Below, piece after piece: positions 10,021 to 21,684 of a stretch of DNA of 64,000 bases. The notes under the pieces were generated by a model, which was given only the letters and a program-made list of their open reading frames with translations, made no database searches and was not told the DNA's origin. Location of the stretch: assembly GCA_021613375.1 (NCBI GenBank), contig CM038726.1:13462253-13526252 (forward strand). Reading direction: 5' to 3'. The number at the start of each line of letters is the position of its first letter. Position 1 is the first letter of the stretch. The position numbers and the translations under genes are program-made. This stretch comes from Megaleporinus macrocephalus. Taxonomy: Eukaryota; Chordata; Actinopteri; Characiformes; Anostomidae.

Positions 10021-12514
10021 TCATCGCTGCTGTGCAGAGATGCGAGTATCTTTACTGCAGTGCTCAGTTTCACATCAACATGCTCAGAATGCCATTGTTT
10101 ACATCTCAGCACCTGAGTTATAGAGAAATTCAGAAAAATCTGTGGGATTCCCTTTTTAACCTCCACTGCCTTTATCCCCTTATCTGAGCTTTCCAGAGGC
10201 CTTGTGCGACAAGGTATGGTCGATAGGGGAAGCTGTGGTCGATTTTAGCTCGACAAGGAGCTACAGGCTGAGCCTCAGAGTAACGGTTACATAAAACATC
10301 ACCTGAGGGCTACACAGGAGGAGTTAGCTAGCTGTTAGCAGCTGGGAGTTAAACCTTGAGGGTTGACAAGGCACTTTGTTTCCGAGTGACTAATGCCTGC
10401 CTTAGCCTTGAGCTTTTTGGTTGTTGAGGATGGTGAGTGTGTATGTGTGTGTGTGTGTGTGTAGTTCTAGCCACATGTTGGTGTTTAGTAGCTACATTGT
10501 TGGCTAACAAATGACACAGCATGGCGTCTAAGGCCTTACTGAAATATCTGCCGTAGCAAACTGAGCTGTGACACAAAGAGTCTAGCCTCCTTCAGCATGG
10601 CTGCCTCTGTTTTTCACAGCAAGATACCATAACTTACTCATTGAGGCAGATATCTACCAAGGAGGCTTGTTATGCTTACTAAACCGTCCATTCGCTATAG
10701 ATGGGGACACAGCTATGTGGGAATTGTAGACCAGTGCTGATATCTGATGGGTTTTAGGGTTTTTTTTAGAGTTTAAGCTGATGCATAGACATATTGGATT
10801 AGCATTACGGACTATACCATATATTCAAATAGGGTAACAATAGGGTCCCCATATTCTGTGGACAGTCCCCGTTTTCAGTGGCCCTATTGTTGACTGTAAA
10901 CATCTCACAGGGGCCAACATAGGGGGCCAGTTACTGTTGTCTAATAATCACTTTTACCACTTGCTTGTTTAGTTTTAGAGAATACTGCTGTGCAAAACTT
11001 GTCAAGTGAGTCCACACCATCAAGACAAACATCTTTTTTAGGACATTACCTAGGAATTAAAGCAGGGGTGGGGTTACTGGACTTGAAATGATTCAGCCAG
11101 CCGTTTATGACCTGATGTTTGGTGCCAGCAGCCGTCTCTGTCTGTGGAGCTAGCCCAGGGGTGTGTTTAGGGTCCGGCTATTGGGTTATAGCTATTGTTC
11201 TTTTTCTGTAGACACGGGTCTCTTTTTGGTGCCAAGATATTTGGTGAAAATATAAAATATGGACTCATGCAAACACTGAATATTCTGTGGTAAACAGATC
11301 CCTGCCTCCACCGTGCCTGCTCCCTGCCAAAGTCTGTTAGACTTTGTGAATTTTGAGAGTGACTTTATGTCTAAGAAGTGAACAGTGACAAATCTCCTGA
11401 GGGGTAAAGCATGAAATATAAATCTTTATTATTTTCTTTGATTTATTGGTTTCTATCATCACGCTTGGCTTTTATATGATGTTCTGTTAGTTAGTGCCCA
11501 GTTTGATCAATTTGTTCTCACTATGGTTTATTACAGTTGGCTATATAACACTGGAACTGTGTCCCTTTTTTATTTCATACAAGAAAACATTTATTTTAGT
11601 GAAATATTGACCGCTGAACTGAAAAAACCTCCCTGGTTTTCATTTCAGAAATCTGGTCACCTTACGATATAAAAGCAGTAAAATGTAGACAGTGAAGCTC
11701 AGTAACCCTGCTCTGTCCAAACGTTCTGCTCTTCTGGAACAACTGAAATACATTAGTTTGACATATTCTTTAAATGCAAATATGTGTCAGATGTACATCT
11801 GATTAAATTAGATCATGGCTATGTTAATCCTAAACCTGCTCAGTGTATCTAATATGGTGTTTCTGATTATTTAACTTATTTCTAGATTTTTATTGCCTGT
11901 CATTATATTCTATGAAGATATTTGTTAAGATAAGTATACAGTCACTGTCAGGCAAAATCCCTGCTTTCCCAGAATGGCACTGAAGAAGGAAAAAAGATTT
12001 TTATTCTAGGCAGTTTTGTACAATTTTTTTTATTAGTCCATTCATCATGAAATTCACACAGTAAAGGGCTCCAGGCATTTTCAAAATTTGTCCAGGAAAA
12101 AAACCCAACACAATCTCACACTGTAAAAAATATCTTTTCCTCTGTTTGCAGTGTAGATTAGTACTCAGTGTTGGGCTGCATGCAACAAAAGGGATCAGTG
12201 TCTATCCATAGCATGTTTCTGGGGTCCATTGTGACCACCGTTTATGTGCTGAGAGCTGCCCAAACAGTAAACAGTGGGCAGATCTGTGCTGTTTTCTCTC
12301 TCTTTAGCACACGGGCTCAGCAGAAGCGGACGAGCTTGAAGTACTCTGTCATATTTTCATTATGAATATTCATTCAAATGGAAATGACTGAATCTGTTTT
12401 TGTCACTAATTGAAAGACACATTTATATCAAACTGTGGAAAGAACACCTGCTCCTCTCTGAATGCTGGGTTTGGGCTTTTTGTGCCGCTAGTTAGGGATG
12501 GGCACATTTTGTCT
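10021..12514. other. No gene recognised; GT tract and minor repeat traces
   Basis: Mixed sequence with a (GT)n run at 10,437-10,462. A faint trace of short inverted-repeat family T (CATTCATCATGAAATTCACAC) lies at 12,040-12,065. ORFs are short and unremarkable. It would be intronic if the upstream donor is used. Confidence 0.5.
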
Positions 12515-13243
12515 GTGAGTAGGGTCCCTCCTTCTGTCTGTCTTTCTTTCTGTCTTTCTTTCTTTCTTTTCTCTCCTCCTCTGCATTTCTCTCTTTTTGC
12601 ATCTCCCACTCCTTTTTCTTTCTTTTTTCTCTTAGCAGTGAGCGTGTTAGTGGCTTTGTCTCCTGGTGGAATAATCTCTCTGTTCCAGCTTGTTGTTCTT
12701 CACCTGCGTATGTCCTTTCTCTCCACATCTCCCTTTAGTTCTCCTCCTAGATGACTGCATCATGTTTTCAGCTCCTCTAACACCAAGGGACACTCTCTTA
12801 GCTGTAAACATGCAACATGACTGCACGTGACCATTTTCTCTCTCTCTCTCCCTCCCTCTTTCTTGCTCTCTCTCTTTCGTGCGCTCTCCCTCTCTCCCTT
12901 TTTTCTCTCTCTCTTGCTCTCTCTCTTTTTTCTCTCTCTCCCTTTCTCTTGCTTTCTCTCTCTCGCTCTCTCCCTTTTTCTCTCTCGCTGTCTCTCTCTT
13001 TCTCACTCTCTCACTCTCTTTCTCTCGCTGTCTCTCACTCTCACACACTCTCTCTCATAGCACTGTATCTTTCTTTTACTTATACATACGGTATACTCTC
13101 TCTTTATCTGTTCCTTCCCCCTTTCTTTTCCCTCTCGCACTCTCTCTCCTTCCCTCTTTCCCCCTCTTTTTCCCCTTGAATCCTTTTTTCTCTCTTTTTT
13201 ATTTCTCAGCATCTGTTTCTTCTTTTGTCCTACACATCCCATG

Positions 13244-13281
<38 letters not shown>

Positions 13282-13385
13282 TGTCTTACTCTCAGCATAG
13301 ACAATCTTTCTTTCTGCCTCCTTTTTTCTCCTTTACATCCACATCTTGCTTTCTCCTATTCACTCCACATATACTCTCTCTCGGC
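12515..13385 (+). repeat. Polypyrimidine (CT-rich) region
   Basis: Roughly 870 bases, mostly C and T on the + strand. They consist of irregular CTCTCT, CTTTCT and TCCCTC words, with a mixed insert at about 12,625-12,835. A pure (CT)17 run is at 13,246-13,279. The long ORFs on both strands here (for example SLSLSLS or EREKERE strings) are low-complexity artefacts. Confidence 0.9.
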
Positions 13386-14139
13386 TGCTATTGTGAAACA
13401 TGCATCATTTATGTTCACTCCATGCGACATGTTTTTATTATTTTCCTGCGTTGGGAATGTATTTTAAATGAGGAGCCGTGGCCTTTGGATGAGCGCGAGT
13501 TTAAATGGTAACATGAAATGCTAGCTGTCATACTGAGATCACGTGGGAGTGTGTATATCTGTACTGTATACTATTGGTATAATGATACACTCAGCCCACC
13601 ATTCAGGTAGCATACGAGGCTAGTGGGTCGGCTGCAGGTGTGAAGTGGCTGTCCATACAGTTGGGGGTCATGCAGTGAAATTAAAAGGGGCTGTTGTCTG
13701 ATGTTCATGTTAAGAAAAACCAAAGGACAAAGCAAAAATCCAAACAAAAGAAAACCCATACTAACAAAATACTGCTCAGAGCTAAGATACACACAGACTG
13801 CACAACCTACAGCTCAAATATATATATGTGAGTCTTAATTAGTCCAGGAGGTAGTCTTGGTCCACAATTAATTTTTTATGATATTTTGAAATTTTATGAA
13901 AAATTATGACTAAAATTGTCTCGTTGCACAACTTCTTAATGACACTGAAGCCGGGAGGCTGGCAAAGTGCTGCAACAAGGTGTTGATTGTTTACAAATGT
14001 TGGTGTTTAACCTGTGCAGTTGCATTAGATGTGATAATTAACTGAATATTTATTCTCCACAATACACATTGTTTTGCATATTACAATTTTATGATGCATT
14101 GTTACTTCCCTAATATATACAGCCAATTATTTGGCTTCC
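13386..14139. other. No gene recognised; AT-rich
   Basis: AT-rich, with runs such as AATTTATGAAAAATTATGAC. No repeat family was identified. Confidence 0.45.
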
Positions 14140-14470
14140 AGCTCCCCTCCCTCCCTCTCTTTCTCTCTCACTCTCGGCTGCCGTCATCCGAAAGGCAAAT
14201 AACGAAGTGCAGGCCGACGTTTAAATAGTGACTCCTTGTCCTCGTGCCAACAGTCTATCCTAATTATAGCGAGAAACGTTTGGAACGGCTGACGCCGAAA
14301 GACTAAGGGTCAATCAGCGGGCTCTTTGTAAAGACAAAGCTACAAATGCACGGGCCTAATTACCTCGTCTCGTGGCGCGTCTCCGAACGTTAAACACAGC
14401 TGTGTGGGTTTGTGAACATATAGGACACATGCAAATTCTCCTTTCGCGCCTCTTGCTGTCTCACCATCGT
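14140..14470. promoter_or_regulatory. Candidate conserved non-coding element, CpG-containing
   Basis: Stands out from AT-rich flanks by many CpGs (GTCATCCG, GCCGACG, CTCGTCTCGTGGCGCG, TCCGAACG) and homeodomain-like cores (CCTAATTATAGCG, GGCCTAATTACCTCG). A short palindromic CTTTGTAAAGACAAAG also occurs. No ORF or repeat explains it. It may be an enhancer or a distal promoter. Confidence 0.35.
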
Positions 14471-15035
14471 CGTTTTGGACCAACTCATTCTCTCTTTCTC
14501 TTTTTCTAGTTCACTCTCTCTTTCAACTTAACGACAGTGACTCTTTATCGCGGTGCTGCCTTGTACACTTGTGCTCTGTTGCTTGACGACGCTAAACAGA
14601 AAATGAGTAAATTCTTTCAATTGCACACTGAACACTGAGCGAAAACACAAAATACAGGTTAGCAGGTCCTCAGTTAGCCTTTATTAGTGTCTGTGCTGTG
14701 ATATTTGCTCCTACTTGACTGTGAGCGGATTTAGAATATGGCAAATGTAAGAAAATTACAGTGTAGAAAATGTTTATGTCTCCATGGTAGTTTTACCAGA
14801 GACACATTTCAGTACAATGTACTGTACACTCCTAACTGGAGCAAGAAGTGTCCACACAAAATATACAGATATTCCTGTTTCTTTTTTCCAATAGAGAGGC
14901 AAAATTGTTTCAAACGATGATGCCAATCCACAGGCCTGACTTGACACTGGATAGACAGTGTCAGAGAGTCCCAAACTGTAGATCTGAGCCAAAAAAACTC
15001 CAGAAGGTTGGATACATGTTCATAATTCACGTCTC

Positions 15036-15175
15036 AGAATCAGAAATACTTTATTGATCCCAGGGGGAAATTGCAGTTATTACAGTAGCAGCCGGTTATG
15101 TAAAAGAATAAACACACTAATAATAATTTACAACAAAAAAGATTATATAAAGATTATATAAAGAGTAAAATACAA
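15036..15175 (-). mobile_element. LINE-like 3' tail, minus strand
   Basis: On the minus strand this reads AATTTCCCCCTGGGATCAAT followed by AAAGTATTTC. This is the well-known terminal sequence of a fish non-LTR retrotransposon group. The insert runs right to left, with its 3' end at about 15,036. The 55-bp minisatellite (15,176 onward) and the TTGTTGCACACAGAAT block near 15,860 lie upstream of it in the element's sense, probably in its 3' untranslated region. Confidence 0.5.
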
Positions 15176-15776
15176 AGTGACGGTGGCACATATATAAAGT
15201 CTTATAATACAATAGAAGAATAAAATATAAAGTGACTGTGGCACATATATAAAGTTATAATACAATAGAAGAATAAAATACAAAGTGACTGTGGCACATA
15301 TATAAAGTCTTATAATACAATAGAAGAATAAAATATAAAGTGACTGTGGCACATATATAAAGTTATAACACAATAGAAGAGTAAAATACAAAGTGATGGT
15401 GACACATATATAAAGTCTTATAATACAATAGAAGAGTAAAATATAAAGTGACTGTGGCACATATATAAAGTCTTATAATACAATAGAAGAATAAAATATA
15501 AAGTGACGGTGGCACATATATAAAGTCTTATAATACAATAGAAGAATAAAATATAAAGTGACGCTGGCACATATATAAAGTCTTATAATACAATAGAAGA
15601 GTAAAATATAAAGTGACTGTGGCACATATATAAAGTCTTATAATACAATAGAAGAATAAAATATAAAGTGACTGTGGCACATATATAAAGTCTTATAATA
15701 CAATAGAAGAATAAAATATAAAGTGACTGTGGCACATATATAAAGTCTTATAATACAATAGAAGAATAAAATATAA
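15176..15776. repeat. 55-bp minisatellite, 11 units with 53/55-bp alternation
   Basis: Units begin AGTGACTGTGGCACATATAT at 15,176, 15,231, 15,284, 15,339, 15,392, 15,447, 15,502, 15,557, 15,612, 15,667 and 15,722. Nine units are 55 bp. Units 2 and 4 are 53 bp because GTCTTATA is shortened to GTTATA. The 55+53 pair (108 bp, divisible by three) creates a minus-strand ORF with a 36-residue period, which is an artefact. The following units are nearly identical, so that part is young or homogenised. Confidence 0.95.
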
Positions 15777-16259
15777 AGTGACTGGCTATAATAATAAGTA
15801 CAGATATAATGTATACAGCAGTAAGACTTTAGAAATAAGAAGTTATTGCACATTTGAGTTGTTGCACACAGAATTAAATTATTGTTCTATTGTTATTACT
15901 GTACATGTGAAAAGTGTCGTACCCAATGGTACCTTTTCAGGACTGTACTTTCTATAATAACAAAAGTGTGACTTCAGTTGTAACAATTAAGTCCAAAATT
16001 CTCAATTTTGTTAGTTAAGTATAACATTTTATACACCACACAAAATAAACCCCTCTCTACCTCCATCTCTCCTCCCAAAACCTCCTTCCAGACTGTCACA
16101 GTCAGTGACCAGGACATAGCGTTAGCATGCTGTGATGTGTTTCAGATATCTCACCTAATATTACTGTTCGTTTATAGGAAATAGCACGCTGGATTTGGAT
16201 GCAACCAGTGGCTCAGGGTTGAGTTATTAAAAATGCTAAGTTAGAGGCCTATTTTCTTT

Positions 16260-16640
16260 GACAACAACTTATCCAACTATCTAACTGATTACCTAAAGAT
16301 GTTGATGAAGTTGTCAGTGCCTCACTTTACCACGTAGGGTTCAGCTTCTTTGTCGCTGGCTGCAAGTGTTCTTCTAACATTAGCTGCTGTAGTAAACTTG
16401 GCCTTACGGTACATTCTTCAGCTTTTTGATGTAGATTATACAGTTTGACCAGGTAGTTTTTCCTCAGGTTAGATGTGTTGCCACGGCCAGCTTTGCATTT
16501 CGCTTTACGAATATAGCAAAGAGCATTGTCAGTGTCAGATTTTGAGAAGTCTAATCACATTTGAGACCCTCATTTAACTCGCTACCGGCCTCCCTATGTA
16601 TCTGTCATGTAGTAAAATTTGTCCCAGACTGATTTAATGT
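16260..16640 (-). pseudogene. hAT-type transposase remnant with BED-finger-like segment
   Basis: Reading the minus strand over about 16,555-16,430 gives FSKSDTDNALC followed by GRGNTSNLRKNYL. This resembles the BED zinc-finger start of hAT transposases and ZBED-like genes, where 'FGFxKSDTDQ' precedes a cysteine pair, then 'GGNTSNLxxHL'. The second cysteine and the histidines are degraded, and an in-frame stop sits just before the conserved stretch. The finger is therefore broken. No downstream catalytic region is recognisable. Two related repeat blocks (16,680-16,990 and 19,800-20,045) lie nearby and may be other parts of the same family. A domesticated gene is unlikely given the stop and lost ligands. 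Confidence 0.5.
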
Positions 16641-16679
16641 AATCCGCTCGCTACTGTTAATGACAAGTTCGGTGCCCCA

Positions 16680-16990
16680 CCTCCCCACCTGCCAATTCCT
16701 TTAAAATTTGGGCAACAATTACACACCATGTCATCAATCATGGCTTGTCTAATACAGAGGGTGGAAAGCAGTCTAACCCGAATCCAGTGCACAGTTTTTT
16801 GTAACCGTCTCAGTAGGTAAGTGTGCCGCTGTATAAATAGTTACACAATAACAGACTTGCTGTTTATGAATTCCTCTGCTGACAAATACACATCTCCAGT
16901 TCCCTGTTTGTCATCACTGTTTTTCTTACCTTTTACGTGTTCACCAAGCACAAAGGTTTCGGAATCTCTCGAAGAGAGGAATATATTTTT
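16680..16990. repeat. Dispersed repeat S, first part (diverged copy)
   Basis: Shares ordered blocks with 19,805-20,045: ATCATGGCTTGTCTAATAC versus ATCACGGCTTGTCTATTAC, GTAAGTGTGCCGCTG versus GTAAGTGTGCTGTTC, and CCTCTGCTGACAAATA versus CTTCTGCTGACAAATA. It is more diverged than the second part at 18,430-18,815. Confidence 0.6.
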
Positions 16991-17576
16991 TACTCTTGCT
17001 GGATGGTAGTGTGCAGTAATTTGTATGTAAACACAGATTCGTTAGGAATTTTTTGATGTGCACTGTGCACATCTGTTTCTGAATTTAGGAAACAATTGTG
17101 TAGAGTATCCTTTATCCACAAATATGGTCACCAACTGCTTATAATTAATAGCTGAGTCAACAGTTGTGCACTTTGTTGTTCATACGAGTGCTGAAAGTAT
17201 GTAACTCTGAGAGAATATTCTGCAAGTCACTACATTTTCATTGTGTTTTGAATAGTTATCCAATAGCCGTTTGGGTTTTTCCCCATGAGCTCAGAATTAA
17301 CTGTTTTTTAAACCTTATGAAAAAGTGTTTTCCTGTATAGAATGATATCTTGCCAGAAATCAGAGGTTGAGCTGCTGAGACTCTGTTCTTGACTGTTTAG
17401 AGCTTTGATTTGAGAGGATACTGTCAGGTTTAATTGCTCCAGTTCAGTTCAAATGCTTTTCCTACCACTCTGAATTGCTAGCTAGCATGTTATCCACTTC
17501 ATTTATGTCAGAGAATAAACAATAGGGTGCTATTCAAATAGCAAATTGCAGTCAGACAAAAATGTTTTATGATGAT

Positions 17577-17953
17577 TAGGGCTGTGTACTGGCAAGAACC
17601 TGGGAATACAGTATGAATCGTGATACAGCGGTCAGAATTCAGTATATGCAATATATTGTGATTTTGCAAGCAAAGTGATACATTGCGATTTTTAAAATAC
17701 TACTATTAAAACACACCACTATATGAACAGGTTTGCCAATTCTTACAACAGCACTGCGCCCTTGTGCTGCTTGTTAATGTTGGAGTGGAGCTGAAAATGG
17801 ATTATAACACTGCCATCTAGTGGTCAGAGGTTTAAACACAACACACAATGATTCACTGTCTGCCAGAAATCTGTGTATCGATACTGTGTTTTTTAATCGA
17901 TACAGTATCATGAACCTTAATATCCTGATTTTCGAATTGTTCTTACATCCCTA
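17577..17953. mobile_element. Short hAT-type non-autonomous element with target-site duplication
   Basis: Starts TAGGGCTGTGTAC and ends with the inverted GTTCTTACATCCCTA. The flanking 8-mers are ATGATGAT (17,569-17,576) and ATGACGAT (17,954-17,961), an 8-bp duplication with one mismatch, as expected for hAT insertions. The interior has ATCGATAC-type motifs near the right end and no ORF. Length is 377 bp. Superfamily is inferred from terminal sequence plus 8-bp duplication. Confidence 0.75.
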
Positions 17954-18414
17954 ATGACGATATTTTCACAATACATGATCTGCATCACAAAATATTGTTT
18001 TCCCAAAAAAATAAGTGGGTGCAGACATGATTGAACCTGTAGTGCTTTGTGTAGAAGGTGCATATATATTACTAATGTTGAAATATAGTTAATTTTATTC
18101 AGGATTTTCTAAACCGTATTGCATAAAGCATGTAGAGATTTATTGTTTTATTAAAACTGACAATATTCATGTTATGCTAATGGATAAGTTGACTAATGGA
18201 TAAATCGGACTTAAAATAGTGTTGTATTGCTTACCCTTATGAGTATAAGAGGTGGTTAAGCTGCTTAAAAAATGTTAGAATTTATATGAACAAGTAAAAT
18301 AAATGAGTCAAAACTGTGATGCCACAAAACAAAAGAAAAATCAGCTCTCAGATATAATAAGCCCTTGAATTATTCTATGATTTCCATCACTTTGTAGTAT
18401 TTCAAACTTTATTG

Positions 18415-18815
18415 TCAGGATTAGACTATGACATTTATGTCTTTAACAATGTTCACTATGTCAGAATAGACAATCATTGCTCCATAAATTTGTGCCATGT
18501 TTTGGTCAATCATAACTCACATCCTTATGTAAGTTCATTGGTCATTGGAGAGGAGGGTCAAGGAACTGTCAATCATAGCTACAGAAGCGCTATGAGTGAT
18601 GCTGGTGGTTTTGTGTTCCAAAAAGAAAAAGCAGTGGAAGAGAATGAAAGCAGTGTGGAGGAGTAGAGGTAGAGGACAGTATTGGATGTCTGTCCTTCAA
18701 AGAGAACTTGAGGTAATGAATGTATTACATAAGAACAGTTTCATTTTTACAGAGGTGGTTTAAATGTAGTGAGCTAGTATTTTGCTTTGATTAGCGCTAG
18801 CCTTTAGCATCTTGG
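18415..18815. repeat. Dispersed repeat S, second part
   Basis: Closely matches 20,036-20,403 over nearly its whole length. Shared words include TGTCTTTAACAATGT, GCCATGTTTTGGTCA, GTGTGGAGGAGTAGAGGTAG, GTCCTTCAAAGAGAACTTG and GCGCTAGCCTTTAGCAT. A 12-bp gap and a roughly 20-bp deletion separate the copies. The 84-codon ORF at 18,412-18,666 lies inside it and is not kept in the other copy. Confidence 0.9.
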
Positions 18816-19606
18816 TAATGTGTTTGTAGTGCTCTTCCTGACGGTATTTTTTGTGATCTGTATGATCTGTGACTTGTTGTTGGCCCTCTTTTGCTTCACC
18901 GTGTGTACATATGGGCGCCAGAGAGCACTCTGTCCTGCTGTATGATATGTCAGACTACATTAAGTAAGTTTATCCGTAGAACCACTTTAATACTTTGGGC
19001 TTTGATTGTCGTCCAATATGGTAGAAAACCCAGAAGAAGACTATCAAGGTTGTTACTAATGTTAATTTCAAAGGCCACGGTCTGTGGCAGCATCGGGGGT
19101 GAAGAAGTGTCCATGGCGTAGGCAACATGCACATCTGTTTTTATATCTCAGCATGAAAATGTCAAGCCACACTGCCTGTATTAAAACAGCTTCAGTGTCC
19201 AGATGGTTATTAAGTGCTGTTAAAAATAGTGGTGAATGTGTCGGAACATGTTGCAGACATCATATTCGGAAGGTGTCTATTAAAAGCAACAACAACAACA
19301 AAAGTTGATGAGGTCAAACATTGTGTTGTGCTTTTGTGCTGTTGTTAATTGAATGCAGGTCCTTTCTGTTTTTATTGGCACATACTGTCACAGCTTTTTT
19401 TGGAATTGGGTTTGTGTTTGTAAGTTGCATGTTAGGTTTTGGGATACCGTGGGACAGTTTACGGTTTGAGCTCTAGAAACAGACGGTATTGCTGAGGGCT
19501 GAAAGCGAGGGAGCTGTGAATGAAGAAATTTTGGATATTGTGTTCTCTAATGCGTTCTGTGTTCCAGTAAGGAACAAATCATTCATGCCATGTCCAAGGA
19601 GAATGC

Positions 19607-19629
19607 TGTTGTTGTTGTTGTTGTTGTTG
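19607..19629. repeat. (GTT)n microsatellite
   Basis: Seven to eight GTT triplets. Confidence 0.9.
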
Positions 19630-19799
19630 AAATATTCAGAAAGAAACAATTTTACTTATTAAAAAAACAGACGAGAGCTGAAGGCGATGTTGTATCGAAA
19701 GGTGATGCCACAACACAGGCCTGAGCGTTTGAATTTTAGGCTGTGCTCTGGTTCCCAAACAGTAGGCCTTGACATTCATACCATACTAAGCTGAAATTT

Positions 19800-20405
19800 C
19801 CAGTAAAATCCAGGCAACATTTATAGACCATGCTATCCATCCATCACGGCTTGTCTATTACGGAAGGTAACAAGGTACAGAGGACACACTGTCACATTCA
19901 GTGTAGTGTTTTTCAAAAAATCTCTGTATGTAAGTGTGCTGTTCTGTAGTCTGTATACAAGAGCAGACATGCCCATTACAGATCCTTCTGCTGACAAATA
20001 ACTACGCTGCGGCTTCCTGTTTATCTTCACTGTTTTGTCTTTAACAATGTACACTATGTCAGAATAGGCCATCATTGTGCCATAAACTTGTGCCATGTTT
20101 TGGTCAGTAGACCAATCATAACTCACATCCTTGTGCAAGTTTATCGGGCACCAGAGAGGAGGGTCAAGAAACTGTCAATGAGCGATGCTGGTGGTTTTGT
20201 GTCCTAAAAAAAAAAAGCAATGGAAGAGAATGAAAGGAGTGTGGAGGAGTAGAGGTAGAGGACAGTATTGGGTGTCTGTCCTTCAAAGAGAACTTGAGGT
20301 AATGAAGGTGTTACATAAGAACAGTTTCACTTTCACAGAGGTGGTTTAAATATAGTGAGCTAGTACTTTGCTTTGATCAGCGCTAGCCTTTAGCATTTAG
20401 TTTGT
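19800..20405. repeat. Dispersed repeat S, contiguous copy
   Basis: Here the blocks found separately at 16,680-16,990 and 18,415-18,815 are continuous, joining at about 20,035 (CTGTTTTGTCTTTAACAATG). It therefore shows the intact order of the family. The 101-codon minus-strand ORF over it (19,833-20,138) is not preserved in the related sequence and has no domain that I recognise. Confidence 0.8.
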
Positions 20406-20591
20406 TTTCTCATATTCTCACATTTTTATGCTCATAAATGTGCAAAACAGCAAGAAGCAGAAACAGATGTTTCTGAATATCTCGGGTAAAATCTGTACAT
20501 TTTAGGAAGTGCAAATCAGTTTTATATAATTGCTGTCCTTCCTGTTCCTCGTCTGATACTGTAAATATGTGTGGGCAGTCTCAACTATTAA

Positions 20592-20597
20592 AAATAA

Positions 20598-20636
<39 letters not shown>

Positions 20637-20638
20637 AA
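20592..20638. repeat. (AAAT)n microsatellite
   Basis: About ten AAAT units, followed by further A-rich sequence. Confidence 0.95.
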
Positions 20639-21684
20639 AATACATAACAAAAAAATAAAAGCTCAAACAAAAGATTAAAAACAACAAATACAAAATAAAT
20701 ATTAAAAATTAATAAGAAAAAATACAATTAGAAAAACTGAAGTCTTTACAACTAAATTATTCATTAAAATACTACAACTAAATGGAGCAGTAAAAGAAGT
20801 ACCATCAGATGCAGGCTGCAGGCTGAGCGGAGGTAGTTAAATTAGAACTTTAAATTGGTCGAAAGACACCAGAGTGCCGGGCTTTATAGTTCCCTGTAAT
20901 GTATTCCAGTCTGCTGACGAAAGCAGATTTTCCCTGTCCAGAACTCTATTAACCTGACAGGTGATCCAGCCATTAGAGTCTGATAAATACCATTATATAC
21001 AGAGAGCAGAAGTGATATAAGATGGCACATGGCTGTAGAGCGCCCCGTGATTAAAAAAACAAAACAAACGAAAGCCTTTCCTACTGCACAGCTATAGAGA
21101 GGACCAACCAGCTTTTTCATACTGTGTCCAGTGATGAGTGCTGAAAGGGCTTTCAACAATGAATCACAGAGCAGAGTACAGATTGAATGTAGTGTTTTAA
21201 GGCTGCTGCTAGATAGATGCATGTCTGTAGATTACATCACCAGAGTCTAGGAAGGATGATAAGGTTTATGCTGGCGTAACTTTCATGTAAAAAAAAAATA
21301 TTTTAATGCAACAGTCAGAGCAGTCAGAGCCCTGTACTAACATGTTAACATAATACAAGCAGACTCAAAAAAGAAGGTCTGACTTAATGTTTAGGTCTTA
21401 AATGCAAAAGCATGAAGAAGATTCCTTACTGCGTTATTTACTTGCTGAGAGACGTGTGTGTTTGAGCACTCTGTCGACCTCTCTTGTGGAAATGTAGAAT
21501 GTTTGTAATGTCAGTTGTGCTATATACACATGTTTTGCTGAAATATTCAAAACAGCTTCTTGTATTTTCACTCATCAGTTCCACTTACCATGTAGGAGCA
21601 TTTTGTAGAACTAAAAATAACAGAATGGCATTTTGTAAGATATTACCCCTTAAAATACTCCACAGACAAGGTGTTTTATGGTGG
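20639..21684. other. No gene or recognised repeat
   Basis: Mixed sequence. The minus-strand 112-codon ORF at 20,884-21,222 has no start context, splice signals or motif that I recognise. Confidence 0.45.

Noticed and set aside
10880..10925. TGTAAACATCTCACAGG, which shares the seed of a known microRNA family
   Set aside because: Only the first bases agree, and I could not pair the flanks into a convincing precursor hairpin.
12647..13511. Long ORFs (up to 210 codons) rich in SLSLSLS or EREKERE
   Set aside because: They follow the CT/GA simple-sequence composition on both strands and have no start context, splice signals or domain.
15176..15776. Regular direct repeats considered as a CRISPR array
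   Set aside because: Units are contiguous with no unique spacers, and the context is vertebrate. It is a minisatellite.
15143..15853. Minus-strand ORFs with a repeated 36-residue LYILFFYCIIRLYIC-type pattern
   Set aside because: The periodicity comes from 55+53 bp minisatellite units. The frame breaks where uniform 55-bp units start, so it is not a repeat protein.
18412..18666. 84-codon ORF ending EKAVEENESSVEE
   Set aside because: It lies in repeat S. The equivalent part of the second copy has deletions and length changes that destroy the frame.
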